From the NCBI GenBank assembly GCA_916700875.1, contig CAKAKS010000022.1, positions 11,988,013-12,052,012 on the forward strand: a stretch of DNA of 64,000 nucleotides, in the 5' to 3' direction. How positions within the stretch are numbered: position 1 is the first letter of the stretch; each line of letters opens with the position of its first letter. The notes beneath the pieces were generated by a model. It saw only the letters and a program-made list of their open reading frames with translations. It made no database searches and was not told where the DNA came from. Source of the DNA: Sebastes aleutianus. Taxonomy: Eukaryota; Chordata; Actinopteri; Perciformes; Sebastidae. Position numbers and translations under genes: made by a program. Shown here piece after piece: positions 36,301 to 51,300 of this stretch.

Positions 36301-39300
36301 AAGTTATAGAAGGAACAACTTTTCAGAGTTTATTTGTCTTTAGCCGTCTGCGCTCACCTGTGCTTTCCAGCAACACCTTTTTCCACATCCTCATTGTTGC
36401 AGCAAGAGTAAACCCACAATTAATTCATCATACTAACAAGTGTTGCCCCAGCCTGATATAGATTGTGCATGTTTACCCAGAACTTGTAGCACAAACATGG
36501 GTGATATACTGTATTGATTTATTCTTCTAGCACAGCAAGTGCAACGTCTTTATTATCAGGATAAATTAATTGCTGGAATTAGTTTCTCCTGGTGAATAAT
36601 TGATATAAAAATGCAAATTAGTGCCAGCCTTATGATCTCTCGTTCAAAGGCACCTTGATTACTTTGCACTGAGATTAGAGATTTATTTGTTGGCACAATA
36701 AAACAAAGCAGAAATACAACAACAACAAAAGAAAAGAAGTTGTGCAAGGAGCTTATAGAAGGAATCTTGCATCATTAAGCAAATACAAAAGTCATATAAT
36801 CAACAAAAGCAAACAAATAAGCAAACACATAATCCAAACGTAAAGTAAACAACAGAAATCAAGCAGAAACATGAAAATAAATAAAATATATGTACGTATG
36901 AGTGTCACAAGTTTACGGACAGCTTCCCAAAACTTCATGCAATGCCATTCTGTAATTTATATGTATATAAACAGTTGAATTTATCAGTATTTTTATATTG
37001 ACTCTAGGGCTGGACGATATGGACAAAAATCATGTTATCACGATATGTTATTTTTTATTGATTATTGTTGATAATTATCACAATATGTATTTAATAATAA
37101 TAATGCTCAATTTACAGTTTTTTTGTGTCCAAATTTTTATAGGTTTACCTTTTTTTCCCCCCCTTTTGCAATCATTATGGAGGAGACATTACATGTGAAA
37201 ATCAAGTATCTGAAATATTGTGTTGACATTACAAAACACATCTATTCACTAAGGTAATCACGTATGACTTATAAATGTACGTAAATCTACATTCACATAG
37301 TGACATGAGATGAAATACAAAAATAAATTATTTAGTTATAGTATAGTTAATATTCTCCTCAGGACAGACTACCTTAAAGAAAACAGAAGGTTAATTATGG
37401 TTTATAATAACCAATTATGTATTATCAGAACGCTGTTGCGTGCTACTTTTGCAGCATTAGGTCCTGGTTAGCCATATGCTAACTTGAATGGGGATAAAAC
37501 AATTCAATCGTGCGGCTCCTCTAGACTTTCCAAATGTTATTGGACCGAATTGATCAAATGCTGATAGTGAAACGAGTCATTTCGCCGAGGTTGTGACGAT
37601 CAGAACTATTTATACACCGTGTTACAGCCTCAACAGTAGCGACGGAGTAGGAGTAAGTGACGGAGTAGGCTATGATGGAGCCTACGACTCAGCTGTCCGA
37701 CTGTTTGTGTAGTGTTTTTGTAACTTTTATTGAAAATAAAATAAGTCTCTTGTTATCCTGGAAGATTTTATTGTGAAAAATATTGAGATTGTTTTATCGC
37801 CCAGCCCTAATTGACACACAGGTATCAAATGTCAGTAAAAGATAAAAAGCAGTGTTTCTACAGTTTCCTTCTGCCTGAACTAAGTTCATGAGTCAGCCTG
37901 CTGGGAGTGTCACGATGCTCCGTTCGACCGTCTCGCCGGAGACAGGACATCAATCAATAAACTTTTAGCAATGACGGTCCCTTGACAACTCTCCTTCATC
38001 TTCCCCCTCCAGAGAAGCAACTTTGTCAATGTAAAGCAGCTTAACATTCAAGGCTCGTTTACTCCAAAACGGGCATCGCAGAAAGGAGAGACAGACCCCT
38101 CCTTGAGAAACTCATTATAGTCAAAACACCTGAAAAGCAAAGTTTGTTTGCATCTTCTGGCTTCCAACTCAGAATCAACACATTTTTCAAACTTGTGACA
38201 GTCATTTTTTTATTCCCTCGCACACACATTTTGGTTTTCATCTATAAATATTGATAAATCTGTTCTGCTACTTCTACTTCACCTGCAAAATAGATATAGA
38301 AATTGAACCAAATCAATCACTGGTTCAGTTGCTCATACATCTTTTCAGCTGCGTGCTTGTAGTCCTGCAATGTAATATTCAGCAGCCGAAAGCTGTAATC
38401 GATGGTGAGAGAATAGGCACCGTGAGCGATGACGGGAAGAGTAGGTGAACAGAGTGGCATACAACATTTTTGAAGTAGAATTATGCGAGTTCCTCTAGGG
38501 TTCAAATAACAGGTTCACAACATAGTACATAGTAAATCCCTCACAATATACAGCTGTATACTGAATATAGATTTTAAATGTTATTTATGTTTTACATTTT
38601 TAGTCCGTGCTATGGTGAATAATTCACCCTTGAGCTGCACCCGGCATGTCAATATGGCGTTTTCAATGCTATAAGTGAGAGGCATTCCAAAGGAAATAAT
38701 GGCAGATTTCTAGAATAATCGTTCTGAAATATCATAGAAGTAGACCGAAAGGATTACAATATGCAATATAGGCTAATTTGTCGGTGGAGTATTGTTAATG
38801 AAGAGGCCATTATAATCAAGGGAAAAGCTCACCGGCGGTCCCAGTGTAATCGTAATCGACACACCACGTCTTGACAACTCACATGAAGGACAAACATATA
38901 CTGTACAGGAATAGCAATGTTCCTGTACAGCAGGGTAAGTCAATATATTGTTTGTTTTAAGCTAAGTCAATGTTTAGTTATGACTCCCTATAGCTTTCAT
39001 TATCTAATAGAAAACTAAATGAACGGCAGGATATTACTCGCACACCGCGGGCCTGATCCATACACTGGATCTCAAATTAATGCTAATAATTTGTTTGTTT
39101 TGCTAAGCTAGCTAATGGTATTAGCGTCTTACCTTGGAGCAAACTAATGAGTTTTTGTTGATCTTCGATGGATTCAGTTGCAAGTGAGGGCTTCCACACT
39201 ATTTAATCTATATCCGACGTCTCTCCTCTTGAGTTTTTGGCTTCAGAAAAGCGAAAAAAAAAAAAAATGACACTCCCCTTTAAACTTTGGGGATATCCGC

Positions 39301-42300
39301 TGTCGGACTTGCAGGTTCTATACACACCGCTGATAGCTTGACATGCCTCCTGTGCCTAGTTACGGTTGCTAACCTAGGATTGGACAGTTGCCGTTCTAGT
39401 GAGGGACTTAACGAAGGGTAAATTGGAGTCCAACTGGAATTACAAATCCTTGATTAAGATGGAAATCTTGCGGTTATTTTCTGATTTATTCTTAATGTCT
39501 TTTATTGTTGGAAAGAATGGAAATCCTTGGAGATGTAGTACAGTACATCAGGGTTACCACTGGCCCTAGACGCCTGTCTCCGATAGACCTTTTGAAGTGT
39601 ATTCTCCAGTGTAAAGCTGCTGTATCATCAGCGTAGAATTCTTTATTTATCAAACACAGAGTGTGCATGTTTTCCAGCATCCTGTTAAAAGATGCATCAT
39701 CTAAATCATTATCTTTTGACATCCTCTCCTTACACTGGAAACAGTTGATTAGCTATGCCAGGCGCATACCGCTGAAAAGATTAAAAAAACGCCTCAGGGT
39801 TTAATTCGCATGATTTTCCGATCCATCCACCCCGGGGGACTTTTCTTACCTTGCAGCCAACTGCTGACTTGTAAACAGTCGCATCACACAAAGAGCTAGC
39901 GGCTCTCCCTAACAGAGTTCTCCTTGGATCTGCACAAGAAAAATGAAAGTAAGTCAGCTGACACAAGCCGGTTTTGCCGTGATGGTGCCACGGCGAGGGG
40001 CAGCATGACGTACAGCAGAGGGGAAGTCACAGGTTTAAGCATGTCTCAGGTCCTTAAGATTGAAAACAATATCGTCAGCAGGCTTGGATTTCTGCAGAAT
40101 ACATACCCATAGACAAATTGTTTTGCATCACGCCAACTGGTAGTGCATTTGTCCAACATTACATTTTGTCAGCTATTGCACGCAACGCCAAATTTACACT
40201 TTCTTTGCTGGAAATATGTAATCGTGCTAACAAGCTCACGGCTGAGAATTTGACTAATTTGACCAATTTAGCTCGTTGATTAGTTTTCACTCTGAAACGC
40301 TTGGCTGGCGCGGGCGAGATTCGTTTCCTGATACAGAGCGGAGGTGATTGGTGTGCTCGTTATTCCCATGTGCAGCAGACTCAATCATTTCTCAGCCTCC
40401 CGCTGTCATCTGATATGCTGATTCATCCCGTCTCATCAGCCCAGACATGACACCACACTGCTTGTTTTCACCTTCTCCTCCGTCTCTCCCCTTTACCTTC
40501 ATTATATTCTCTCTTTATATGCTTCTTTTACAGACGTACACACACAAATTAACATATGCTAACCCCCCCCCACCCGCCTAAGACCGACATCCACACATAG
40601 TCTGTCACCCCTGAGCCACCTGAATCCAGCCCAGCTCAATTTCCCTTATGTGCATATGAGAAAAAATGTCTGCCATTTTGAAGCCTGATAATAATCTGTG
40701 CGCTATTTTAAGAGCCAAGTGCCATTGGCAGGGGGTGGAGGGGCGGATGGGAGGGAGGTGATGATGAAGGTTGCTGATGTCACTGGTGTTGCCTGGCAAC
40801 AAATGTGTGTTTCCAGTTGGCAGGGTTTGGCTGCCTCACCAGTGACTTACAGTAGTGTTTTAAGTCTCTCTCTGTTTGTCTTTGTTTCTCTGACTCTCTC
40901 TCAGACTGACAGCCTTTGTACGCAGAATGGAATTACCATAAAACAAAAAGTGAACTGGACCTCCTCAAAGCACCTGTCTTGTCAAATGAAATTGTAGAAT
41001 TGACAATTTCTCCCTTCTGGCCTTTGCCAAATGCAGTGCTGGCACAGACTTGTTTTCCACACATCCTCCTCCTGGATATAAAGTCGGAGCCTGAGAGAGT
41101 CTGTTGAAGGGCAGTTTTACAGCCTCGTTGAAAACGCCATCTTCTCACTGTAGAAAAACAGGCTTTTAACAACCCAGCATTCACCAACTCAGCACATGGA
41201 CAGCAATACACTGAATCAGGGTTTAATGAGGACCTGAAACCAACTAGCTCAACAGGAATATTACCCCTGCAATGTTATATATATATATATACTGTAGTCG
41301 GTCAGTCGTTTAAAATATTTAATCGCATAATTGTCCACGATTAATCGCAAATTAATCACACTACATTAAAGGGACTGTTTGTAAGAATCAGAAATGCTTG
41401 TTAACAGTGACACTTGTGGCCGTTAAGTCAATGAAAGTCAGCGTCGGGCTAGCTCTTGCTTGCTCTAAATAGACATGAACGAGCATCGCTCAAAATAGTG
41501 AGGCGACACACGTCAGCTAAAACCACAATATCACTCTATATTTCACCTGCTTGGCATTATATGTTAGCTGACCAGACGAAGGTCTCTCCATGAATCACTG
41601 CTGATCCTAGTGTTGGCTTTTCCTACTTCAGCCTCCGGGGCTTGGGCATGGGAAACCGACCCAGTAGATTTACACGTGTAAAAAGTTACAAACAGTCCCT
41701 TTAACTGTATAAACTAGAATTAATAAAAAAAATATTCACCTTCTTGGTATTCTGTCCCACCTTTTCTCCACATAGACCGGTCCCTCAACTTCTCCTTTTA
41801 AAAAAAAAAGAACACATTTCATTTCAGTAGAGTTCATCCTTCATCATGTCACCCTCGTGCTCCGCTGCCCACCTTTGGGAGATGCTTGGGTGCTTTGGCT
41901 TTATGTCTCACATGGTCTCATTACACTGCTGCAGAGACAGTAGCAGAGATGTCACGGCTCCTGTAATTACATATCCGAGAGCTGAGGTGCCACGTTTGCG
42001 TTACTTCCGTCGCTGGGCTGCTGTCATTGGCTCTCTAACCCTGGGAATTCGCCGAGCATTCATTCCGAGCCATTATATTATTTGTCTGCTGAGGTTTCTA
42101 AGGCACAAGACGGGGTCTTTCATTAGCAAGTTAAGTAGTGAATTTGTATGCATAAACTTAGCTCTGAGCGAATGAGGCGAGCTGTCTGAAAAGTGATAAG
42201 GGAGGCAATGTTTTTAGCTGATGGAATGAAATTGTCCCTTGAAGAGTCCGAGTTGTAAATGGGAGAGCGTGTGCACACGGACGAATGCGTGAGTGTGTGT

Positions 42301-45300
42301 GCACATGTTGTATACACGATGGCTCATCTTGTTTTCATTGGTGGGCGGCAACACAAATCTTTTGTAGAGTGCTGCAACCTGCTCTGATTCCACACACATT
42401 TTACTTTCTCTGTTCTTCACTTGTTATTTTTCCCCCATTTTAACATTGAGCCCAATCAGAAAGGCTTTGCTAACCAACCCTTTGGTTTCTTCTCGTGTTT
42501 GGCTCCTCAGCAGACTACCAATGATGGTCTTAGTCTGAGCTGTTTAAGTTGTATTGTTTAACACGGACTCCGAGCAGAACTAATCCCACTGGTTTGTAGT
42601 GAGATTTAGCCGTCTCTCACTCCTAAACCTAAAAGGGAAAAAGGCAGGGAAATAACACAACGCCATGTTCAGCTGTCTTCAAGGTAGACATGTTTTGTAC
42701 TGCAGTTCCATAGTATGCTGCAAAAGTATTACTTATGATTTCCTATTTTAAATTTTTCATAGTGTTTCACTTTCACTACCATTGTGTACGAGGTAAGATG
42801 GATTCTGTCTGCTTTTGTCTGAAGCAAGCAGAATTGAAACATGCATTATAAAAGAAAACATGTAAAAAAAAAAGACAAACTATATAGTCTCTCTCTGTCT
42901 GTTCTCATCCTCTCATCCTCCTACGCCACGTCGTCTTTTTTCAAATGTCCGAGTTACCCCAGCAACCGCACATCACCAGGACAACCACGAGCACTGCTGT
43001 GCATATGTATGATGTACAGAAAAGCACCCCCATGGCTATTTCTGAAGGGGCTGTTGTTTATACATCAAGTGACAAGTGCTGTTTGTAAGTGTTATACAAG
43101 GCTACTGTATGGTAAGAGTTGGCTTCACTGCTGTTCTTCCAAGAACCGACAAACTAAAGGACTCAACTGCTCTTTCTAACTTTGTTTACCAGCCGCCACA
43201 GCGACGCTGGTATCGTTTTCACGTTGCGAGTCTGAAAATGAAATGATTGGACGGGTTTATTACAGTCCCACGACAGCCACAGATGCAGGATATAGTTAAA
43301 TGTTTCTAAAAATCTTTACCAACCCTGCCTTTTAACATCAATACAGAAGCCTAATAGGAGAGGTACTGTACAAACCCACCATCAGGAAGCAGATGAAAGC
43401 AACACCATTTACCTGACACATATTTTGAATCTTTCAATGGAGCAGCTACATTCAAAAGTGAAAGCCAGGCAGCTAAGTGGCTGCCTTGAAAGCACATTTT
43501 TACACACTCTTCTTTTGGACAGAGACACAAATTTCTTTTGTATTTTGGCTCGTAGGCGAGTTGAAAAGGAAGCTGTGAAATGGAGATTTTTCACAAAAAC
43601 TGTGTTTCTGGTTTTGGTGAAACTGCTTTGGTGCCCAACAACCCCTGAGGGAAATATCTGGCTCTTTAGCAGAGTTATTGAAAAACGTGTGAAAGTCAAA
43701 ACTAACTGCACTGTATTTTTAGCAATCATCTGAATTTGGGTTTTATTGTTCCTTTTTTTGTTTAACTTTTCCTGACATGACACTGTGTATAGCTGCTGCA
43801 TTGATTGTGTATAGTTGTATAGCATACCTGAGCTGTACCATTGTGCCACTTTCCAGATTCTACAAACACTTATTCTAGTGAGGTGCTGGTTCGTAGCAGA
43901 CATCTGTAAAAGGAGGATAGTGAGGCATAACTCTGACGCAATCTTTTTTATTTTTAATTATGTGAATCAACGTTTCAGCCTACATTACATGTATGCAAAA
44001 GCTTGCATTGGTGTTCCAGCTGTGCTCCTCTCTCCTCTCTCTCTCTTTCCATTCTCACTCTTATTCCCATATCAGTTTTATATGTGTCAGATAGCGTGCG
44101 GGCCCTACAGACAGAGTGGAAAGGCAGGGTTACACTGTGTGAGGTTATCTGTTTGAGAAAGAAGTGGAGTGCTTGAGGAGTTGCAGAGAATAGAGAGTGC
44201 AGGATCAGAGAGCCATCTTTGTTTTTCCTGAACAGCAGCACCCCCCCCATACCTCCACCCCTCCACCCCGCCTAGCTACTAGTAATGAGCACGGCTGTTC
44301 GATAGCACCTTTTCAGCTGAAAAGGCGTCACAGTATTGCTCATCCCGCTCTTCCAACGCGTCCTCCGACAACACTCCCCCTCCCTCAACCCATTCATCAC
44401 ACTCAAAATGCCTCTCGCTGGCCAAGCTCATCTCCAACAGGTCGAAGGAAGATTGATTTGTTTGTGTACAGAGGAAAAGAGAGCGCGAGGGGAGCGAGAA
44501 GGAGCAAAAGAAAGGGAAAAGGACGGTGATGGGAGTAGAGGATGACTGATACCAAGGTGTGTTTTTGTGTCTGTATGTATGTGTGTGCCAAAGACACACA
44601 ACGCCAGTCAGTCAGACAAACAGATAGACAACCACACAGTGTGTGTGTGTGTGTGTGTGTGCGTGTGTTTGACATCCTACAGATGATGTTTTTTACTCCT
44701 TCTCACTCCCCTCTAGCGTTCACTCACCTGTCTCAGCCTGTGCTGTGTACCTTTCTTATCCAGAATATTTGATCTCCTCTGCACAATGTTACCAGAGTAG
44801 TAGCAGTGGAAGTATTTTGTCTGTTTCAACCTCAGGGACATTTTCCTCTTGACCCTTCAATAGACACATTTTGGACAGATAACCCCATAGGGTGAGATTT
44901 ATCCCCTGTAAGAAGATTTTCATGGTAAATACAGTTGAGTTATGAAGAGATAGTAGTGCTGAGGGTGTCAATAGTCACATTTCTACTTGGGGTGTATTGA
45001 TAACATCGATCTGGATCGATATATATCGGTTCAATGATCAACGATCCAATACCATGATACATATCATCATCTTTAAGATACGCCTTTATTTTGAAATTTC
45101 CATTGCACGTCTGTGTCAACCAGTGGCGTCAATGCAAAATTGCCTTAAACTTGCATTCCTTCTAACAGCCAGCAGGGGGCGACTCCTCTGGTTGCAAAAA
45201 GAAGTCTGATTGTATAGAAGTCTATCAGATAATGAGCCTACTTCTCACTTGATTTATTAAACATTGTAAACATGAGTTTATGGTCTCAATCGCTAGTTTC

Positions 45301-48300
45301 AAGTCTTCTTCAATACAGCTAGATGTTCATTTAGTAAATTATGGTCCCATTTAGAGTCAAATAGACCATAAAGCGCATAGCTACCTTGTGATTGACAGGT
45401 CGCTACCACGGTGTTGTCCGGTCTGGGTGTTGTCCGCCTTTTATATATGCCTTATTCAGCGTTCGGTTGTATTTAGCACTTAGCTCTACCCTCTAATGTG
45501 CCACTTCTGGTTGCAAAGAACCAAGATGGTTACGACCAAAAACCAAAATGGCGATGGCCAAAATGCGAAACTCAAGGCTTCTAAACCGTAGTACACAAAC
45601 CAATGGGTGACGTCAGGGTGACTACGTCCACTTCTCATATACGGTCTATGGTATCAATATTTCTTTCCAAGCCCAGTAATAAACTTGTAACTGATTGTGT
45701 TAAATGGGCGTAATGATATCGTCTGCTATCAATCGGAGTCCCCTGAATTGGATCAAATCGTATCGTGGCAGACTTGATATCAGCAAATATTGTATTGTTG
45801 TTCAAAGAATCAATATAATATCGTATTGTAAGGAAACTTGTGATTTACACCCGTAATTTCTACATCAATAGGGGGGAGTAATAATATAATTCAAATGCCA
45901 CACTGGAAAAATGTTTCTAGGTATGCAAAATGTTTTAATAATTTTTATATTTATTCTCTGTGAGCCGCGGGGTGTAGGAATGTAAATGGATAACAACTGC
46001 TGTGTTATGATCTATTACGCCTTCATATTGTGGGCTGAGGAATGAACCTGAGGAGTTCTTGGCAAACATCTGAGTCAGCCTTTAGAAAAACTCTACTCTT
46101 GTCAGCTCACCATCTTTCATGTAAATGTGAGGACAAAAAATGTTTTCGTGAAATTCAGTGAACTAATTTTCATTGAGAGATTGCTCTGCCTTTGTAATGG
46201 TTTGATTTCATGCCTGAAAGCTGCACAGCCAGTTCTCCCTATGTGCCTTGTAAAATGTCAAGGTCCAATTATATTGTCTTTTTTCATTTGGGTTTTTGAA
46301 TTTACTCGTCCGGGGCCTGAATCACTGCCAGCGAGTCCTCGCTCCGGCTCTAAACAGCCAGGCTTAAACACTCCACTCATGCTGACACGGTTCAGCGGTT
46401 GTGCCGAGCCCCTAATCGACGTGCAATTCAGGGGAGCTTTTAAAAGACCCTTATGGCGTCCTTCAGGGTCACACGGATATATTGGTTCGCCAATATGAGC
46501 TCGTTATTAAGAGATGATATCATCTAGGTCGATTATGATGCCGTTTGGTTAGCTATTTATCATTTATATTAATCCCTAATTATATTCAATCGCTTTTTAA
46601 TTTTGCACTAAATACTGATTATCCAAAACTGACTGAAATCCCACACTATGATGAATCTTTTTAAATTAAAAAATTCCACTTTCTAACAAGTGACAGTATT
46701 TCCCCTTTGCTCTAGTTCCATTGGGATTATATGATAGCCATAAATGTTGCAGTGCAAGGAGTAGTGTGTTGCTGAGGGGAAAGCAAAGGGCATAATTGGT
46801 CAACAGGGGGTCTGTCATCACTCTGTCATGACCCTGCTCTCTGACCAGGTGGGCGGCACTCAATGCCCCCCCCTGAAGGAATAAAAAATCCTTTTTTTTG
46901 TATCATTGCTGCTGAATGCTGTCTCTGCTGACAGTGATGGGCTTTGAACCCTGCAGGGAGTGGCTAACCTGCCACTGATGAATGAGGCGTACACGGCTGC
47001 CAGTTCAGAGGCCACTGTTGTTGGGCAATGTGTTAAACTCTAGAAACCCCCCACTCGCCCTCTCTTCATTTGATAACTTAATCCCCTCCTCAACCAACAG
47101 CAACCTCCTGCCCCTGAGCTTGTGTCTTTGAAGCCCGCTGTGCTGAAGTTGGAAGCAGTCTACAGCCATTTGCACTCTTTTGATTAATTGGAGACGTCTC
47201 CCGATTAATGCATATGTATAGATCCTATACCTGTTCTTCAAGGATACAGACTAGGGATGTCACGGTACCAGAAATCTAGTAGTCGATACCAATACCAGTG
47301 AATTTACACAATTCTCAATACCAATTTGATACCATGATAAAAAAAACAATAAATCCCATGTAATTCAACACACACTCCTTTATTAAAACATTTGAATATT
47401 AAAAAAAACAGAGGCACATAGCCTTTAAGTAATAAATAAAAAGAAACGTCTATTAAAATTTCAAAATAGAACAGTGGCATGTAGCCTTCAAGTATTTAAA
47501 ACAAACACTATTGTCTGGATGTCTGTCTTTGAGATGCTTTGCTAAATTGGAAGTATTTCCTCCTTTGGAAAGAAAAGTACGACGGCACCGTTACTGCACC
47601 GCATACTGTTTTTTTGCGAATCTATTATTACTCCTTGTAAATCCGCCTCGAACGCAAAGTACTTCCATACCCGACTCTTGCTATTTGCTTTCTCAACGAG
47701 TTGAGGCGGAGGTAGCGCTGCAGCAGCTGCCATCTTTCACGTCTCGTGTTGTTGTTTTTTTTTCCGTGCTGTTACGGCGTTCTTCTTCTTCGTTCATTTC
47801 ACGGCAGATGAGAACACTTGTAAGCGTATACTGCCCCCATTAGATCCGGAAGAATCGCATCTCCAGTACCTCCGCTCCGGTACCAAATGACAATTACAGG
47901 CACCGTCACATTTTTAGAATTTTGGTGCCGAGTTGTTACCGAAGTATCGGTTTCTTGTGACATCCCTAATACAGACAATGTATTTTAATGAGTAACGCTG
48001 AATGCAAACAGAAACTTTGTTTACAAGAAACCTTCACAGGGCACCTTTAACTTGTAACATTTTGTCCTTCTGTTTTCAAGTGCTGGCCAGATTCTCACTG
48101 TAGCCCAGTCTTTCCGTTTTGTAGCCGACAGGTGTGTAACCCTGGTGAAGTCCTCCGTTGCTTTAACTTCCTCTCAACATTTAATGAGGAGTCTAAGATG
48201 CATTTCAGCGCATCATGTTGTACTGACGGAGTTGTCATTTGCATATCAGGCCTGGCATCTTGAATGTTTTGCCGTTGGCCCTTAGCCCTCTCCGAAGACG

Positions 48301-51300
48301 AGCCACTTCTGCTGTCAGCACTGCCACTGACTGCATATTTTTTAAAGAATACGTGATTGAAACTGTATACCTCTCCCTTTGTGCAAATAACTGATCTGAT
48401 TCAGGTTTAGTGCACCTTGCTGCATGAATTTGCATATTAACGGGGGGGAAATGCCAAGACACTCCTGGCCACAATAACTCCAGCACAGTACATGACAGAA
48501 ACTTCATACAGAGGAGATGATCTGATTACCTTTTGGAACAGCTTGTGCATAAATTTGCATGTTGGTGAAGAGAAAATGGCAGTGCATGAGGCAATTTAGC
48601 TGCCTTTTGTTTGTTAACTGTATTAGTGTCAAAAGGCTGGTTTCTGAAATGTGGTCACATGTCTGATCTAATTTTTATTTGAACAGCCAGAAAGCTCTCT
48701 GTTCTGTCTTTAGATTAATATGTACCTTTATGCAAACAGCATGCACCTACAGATGCACCATAGTATGTAAATGTGTAGTAGAGATATTATGGAAATCATT
48801 GCGTTGAAGGATATTTTGTGCCGTCTGTCACCTGTTAGTTGAGACATCAGCTGAGTTAAGTAAAACTCCAAGCTTTGGAAAAAGGAAAACATGACAGACA
48901 GATGGAAGCATTCAGCTGCATCTTTGTTTTTGTATTTACGGGAAACCAACAAACACCCAGTGACTAAAAAAGTAGACGTGTTTCTTCAGACAAATTTCAA
49001 TTTATCAGAGAAGACAGATGCTGATCTTGGGCTGGTCTGCTTGCTGTGTGATTTCTAATATAATCCTGTTTGCTGAGCTGGATCAATTCTGTTATTCATC
49101 TTCTGGGTGGGCTAGTAGGGCAGACAAACAGGCAAGCCTTTTTGCTGTATGTGGAGCACACAGTTGGGTGGCGGAGTCGGGGAGAGCCCATAGGAGCTGT
49201 CATAGTTTTGCTTAATGTAGGTTAATGATGCTCACAGAAGCAATGCAACCCAATACCACACAAGCTCTTTTGATCACGATTAGAAGGTTTACCATTTGCA
49301 TAGAAAGCAAAAAAATCCAGAGCAAGAATCTGGTGATACGATACGTATCATGATACAGGAGTAACGCTTAAATATGTTGCGATTTCATAAAGTTTAATTT
49401 CAAGAAAACTGTCAAGAACACACCAGAAATACACCATTTTAGAATATGCACAAATAACATTTAAACCGCCCCATACTGCATGTGATTATCATAAAGTGGG
49501 CATGTCTGTAAAGGGGAGACTCGTGGGTACCCATACAACCCATTTTCATTCACATATCTTGAGGTCAGAGGTCAAGGGACCCCTGTGAAAATTGCTATGC
49601 CAGTTTTTCCTCGCCAAAATTGAGTGTAACTTATTTAGCCTCCTCAATAAGCCAGTATGACATGCTTGGTACCAATGGATTCCTTAGGTTTTTCTAGTTT
49701 TATAGGATACCAGTTACTTTAAAACTGAGCCTCCGAGAGATCGAATAGCGGCCGGGCCCAACAGCGGGCCATCTCATTTTTAATGTTTAATGTCAAAAAG
49801 GGATTCTGGAAGACCGAGGACTGCGGATATACAAGCCATTGTTATGATACGTATATCACTCACCACTTAGCTTCATTCCAGATGGCCAAGTCGCTGTGAA
49901 AATATCCGTGTATCGGAACAATCAGAAGAGATGAAAATTAAAAAAACAAGAGTGAGAGTTTTTCCTCTTGACTTTACTCGTTGGCGTGCTTTCCTCACGT
50001 CCGTTTCTCTTCTCATGCACTGATTTGTTTAACTAGAACAGCCAATCAGAGTGATTTCTCTCACCGACAAGCTCCACTCGCTGATTCAACATGCTGAATC
50101 GGCCAAAAAGCCTCCGACATGGGCAGACTAGAGCCAACGGTGCTGGACACACAGCAAAAAACTAGGCCAATTGACCATTGGTGTGTCTTCCACACAGATA
50201 TAAGTCTTCATGTACCTCTTTTTTCTGTGTCTCTCTCATCAGAAACCGGCTCACCTATCACCTCCACATGTATTGGTCTGGGGAACTCACTCACGCCACC
50301 TGCAGGTCAGGCTGGCAAACCTGTTCCAGGTTACAAAGGTAAGAAGTCAGCTACAGCACACGTTTTAATTTCTATTTCCTCAATTACAGATAAAACTTAA
50401 AACTGAAACGGATAAAGCTTAGCAACTGCTTGTCATTCCCTGCAGAGCATTCATTATGTTTGCTCTTCCAGTTTGCCAGTGGGTGATGCACCGCCTCTAA
50501 ATATGAATTACTTGCTCTTCCCCTTCCACTAGTCACAGTGATCGATGATGACATGCAGGAGGTGAAGCCAAGAACCCTGGGAAATATCGTGGTGAGGTAA
50601 GCTGAGTGATTATGTTCACAGCCGCGTGAGCATCTCAGTCATTGTTTCACCTTTCCTTCTATCACTCGCACATGCAGTCACGTTTAAAATGTATCGGAAG
50701 AAACTCTAATTAAATTTAAACTCCAATCTTTTAGTCATTAATCTTCACCTGAATTCACTGTTGGGCAGCTTGTATCCGAGTGTGTGTGTGTGTGTGTGTG
50801 TGAAGTGGACTTCATCGAAATCCTCAGCAGCCAACCCTTAGCCCCTTGTGCTGCCTTATCTTCCAGCTTGCTACCTATCTGTTATCACTCCAACTCCATT
50901 TCCCAGTTCTTTCTAACTGCTGGTATATTGACTCAGTGCCAACACGGGGGATTTCCAAGGAATTCACATGTACAGTGCAAACAGCGAGAACCAGCGGTCG
51001 AGCTGTAAACAGACAGGAGCAGCTGTTACTGTATTTCCTTCTAGTAGCCAGAAAGTCTGTATCCACAGCTTCATGAAATCGTAATCAATATTTACAGAGA
51101 GTGAGGTAATGTAATGTGTTATTGCCTCTAAGCACTGTGTGTTTTAATGTCCTGCCAAGACTGCACACCAGTTACAGTTAAGATGGAAAATAAAACACAA
51201 CAGACAGGAAACGGAATTATGAAACACACAAGGAAGAGACTAAATCCAACTCAAATAAACAGTTGTGTTTCTCTTTTAAATTTTTCCAAGGGGACTAGAT

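Larger units (their letters stand above)
31821..50242 (+). other. acss3: acss3 intron 9 (18.4 kb)
   Basis: The largest intron, 42% of the gene. Repeats in it: 32905-33275, 33305-33560, 34987-35156, 37005-37809, 41296-41704, 44990-45830, 47252-47968 and 49477-49735. Stretches without recognised repeats include about 33600-34970, 35170-36990, 37820-41280, 41710-44980, 45840-47240 and 47970-49470. The longest open frame (43409-43903, minus) has no recognisable protein similarity. No tRNA or microRNA was recognised. Confidence 0.8.

Noticed and set aside
36075..36461. 128-codon plus-strand frame
   Set aside because: No initiation context, promoter or similarity; Phe/Leu/Ser-rich chance frame in AT/TC-rich intron.
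43409..43903. 164-codon open frame on the minus strand in acss3 intron 9
   Set aside because: Longest frame in the window outside genes, but the peptide shows no recognisable domain, has a low-complexity basic composition, and there is no second exon, promoter or repeat-derived protein signature.
46127..46498. 123-codon plus-strand frame
   Set aside because: No similarity recognised; kept only as part of a possible conserved non-coding block.
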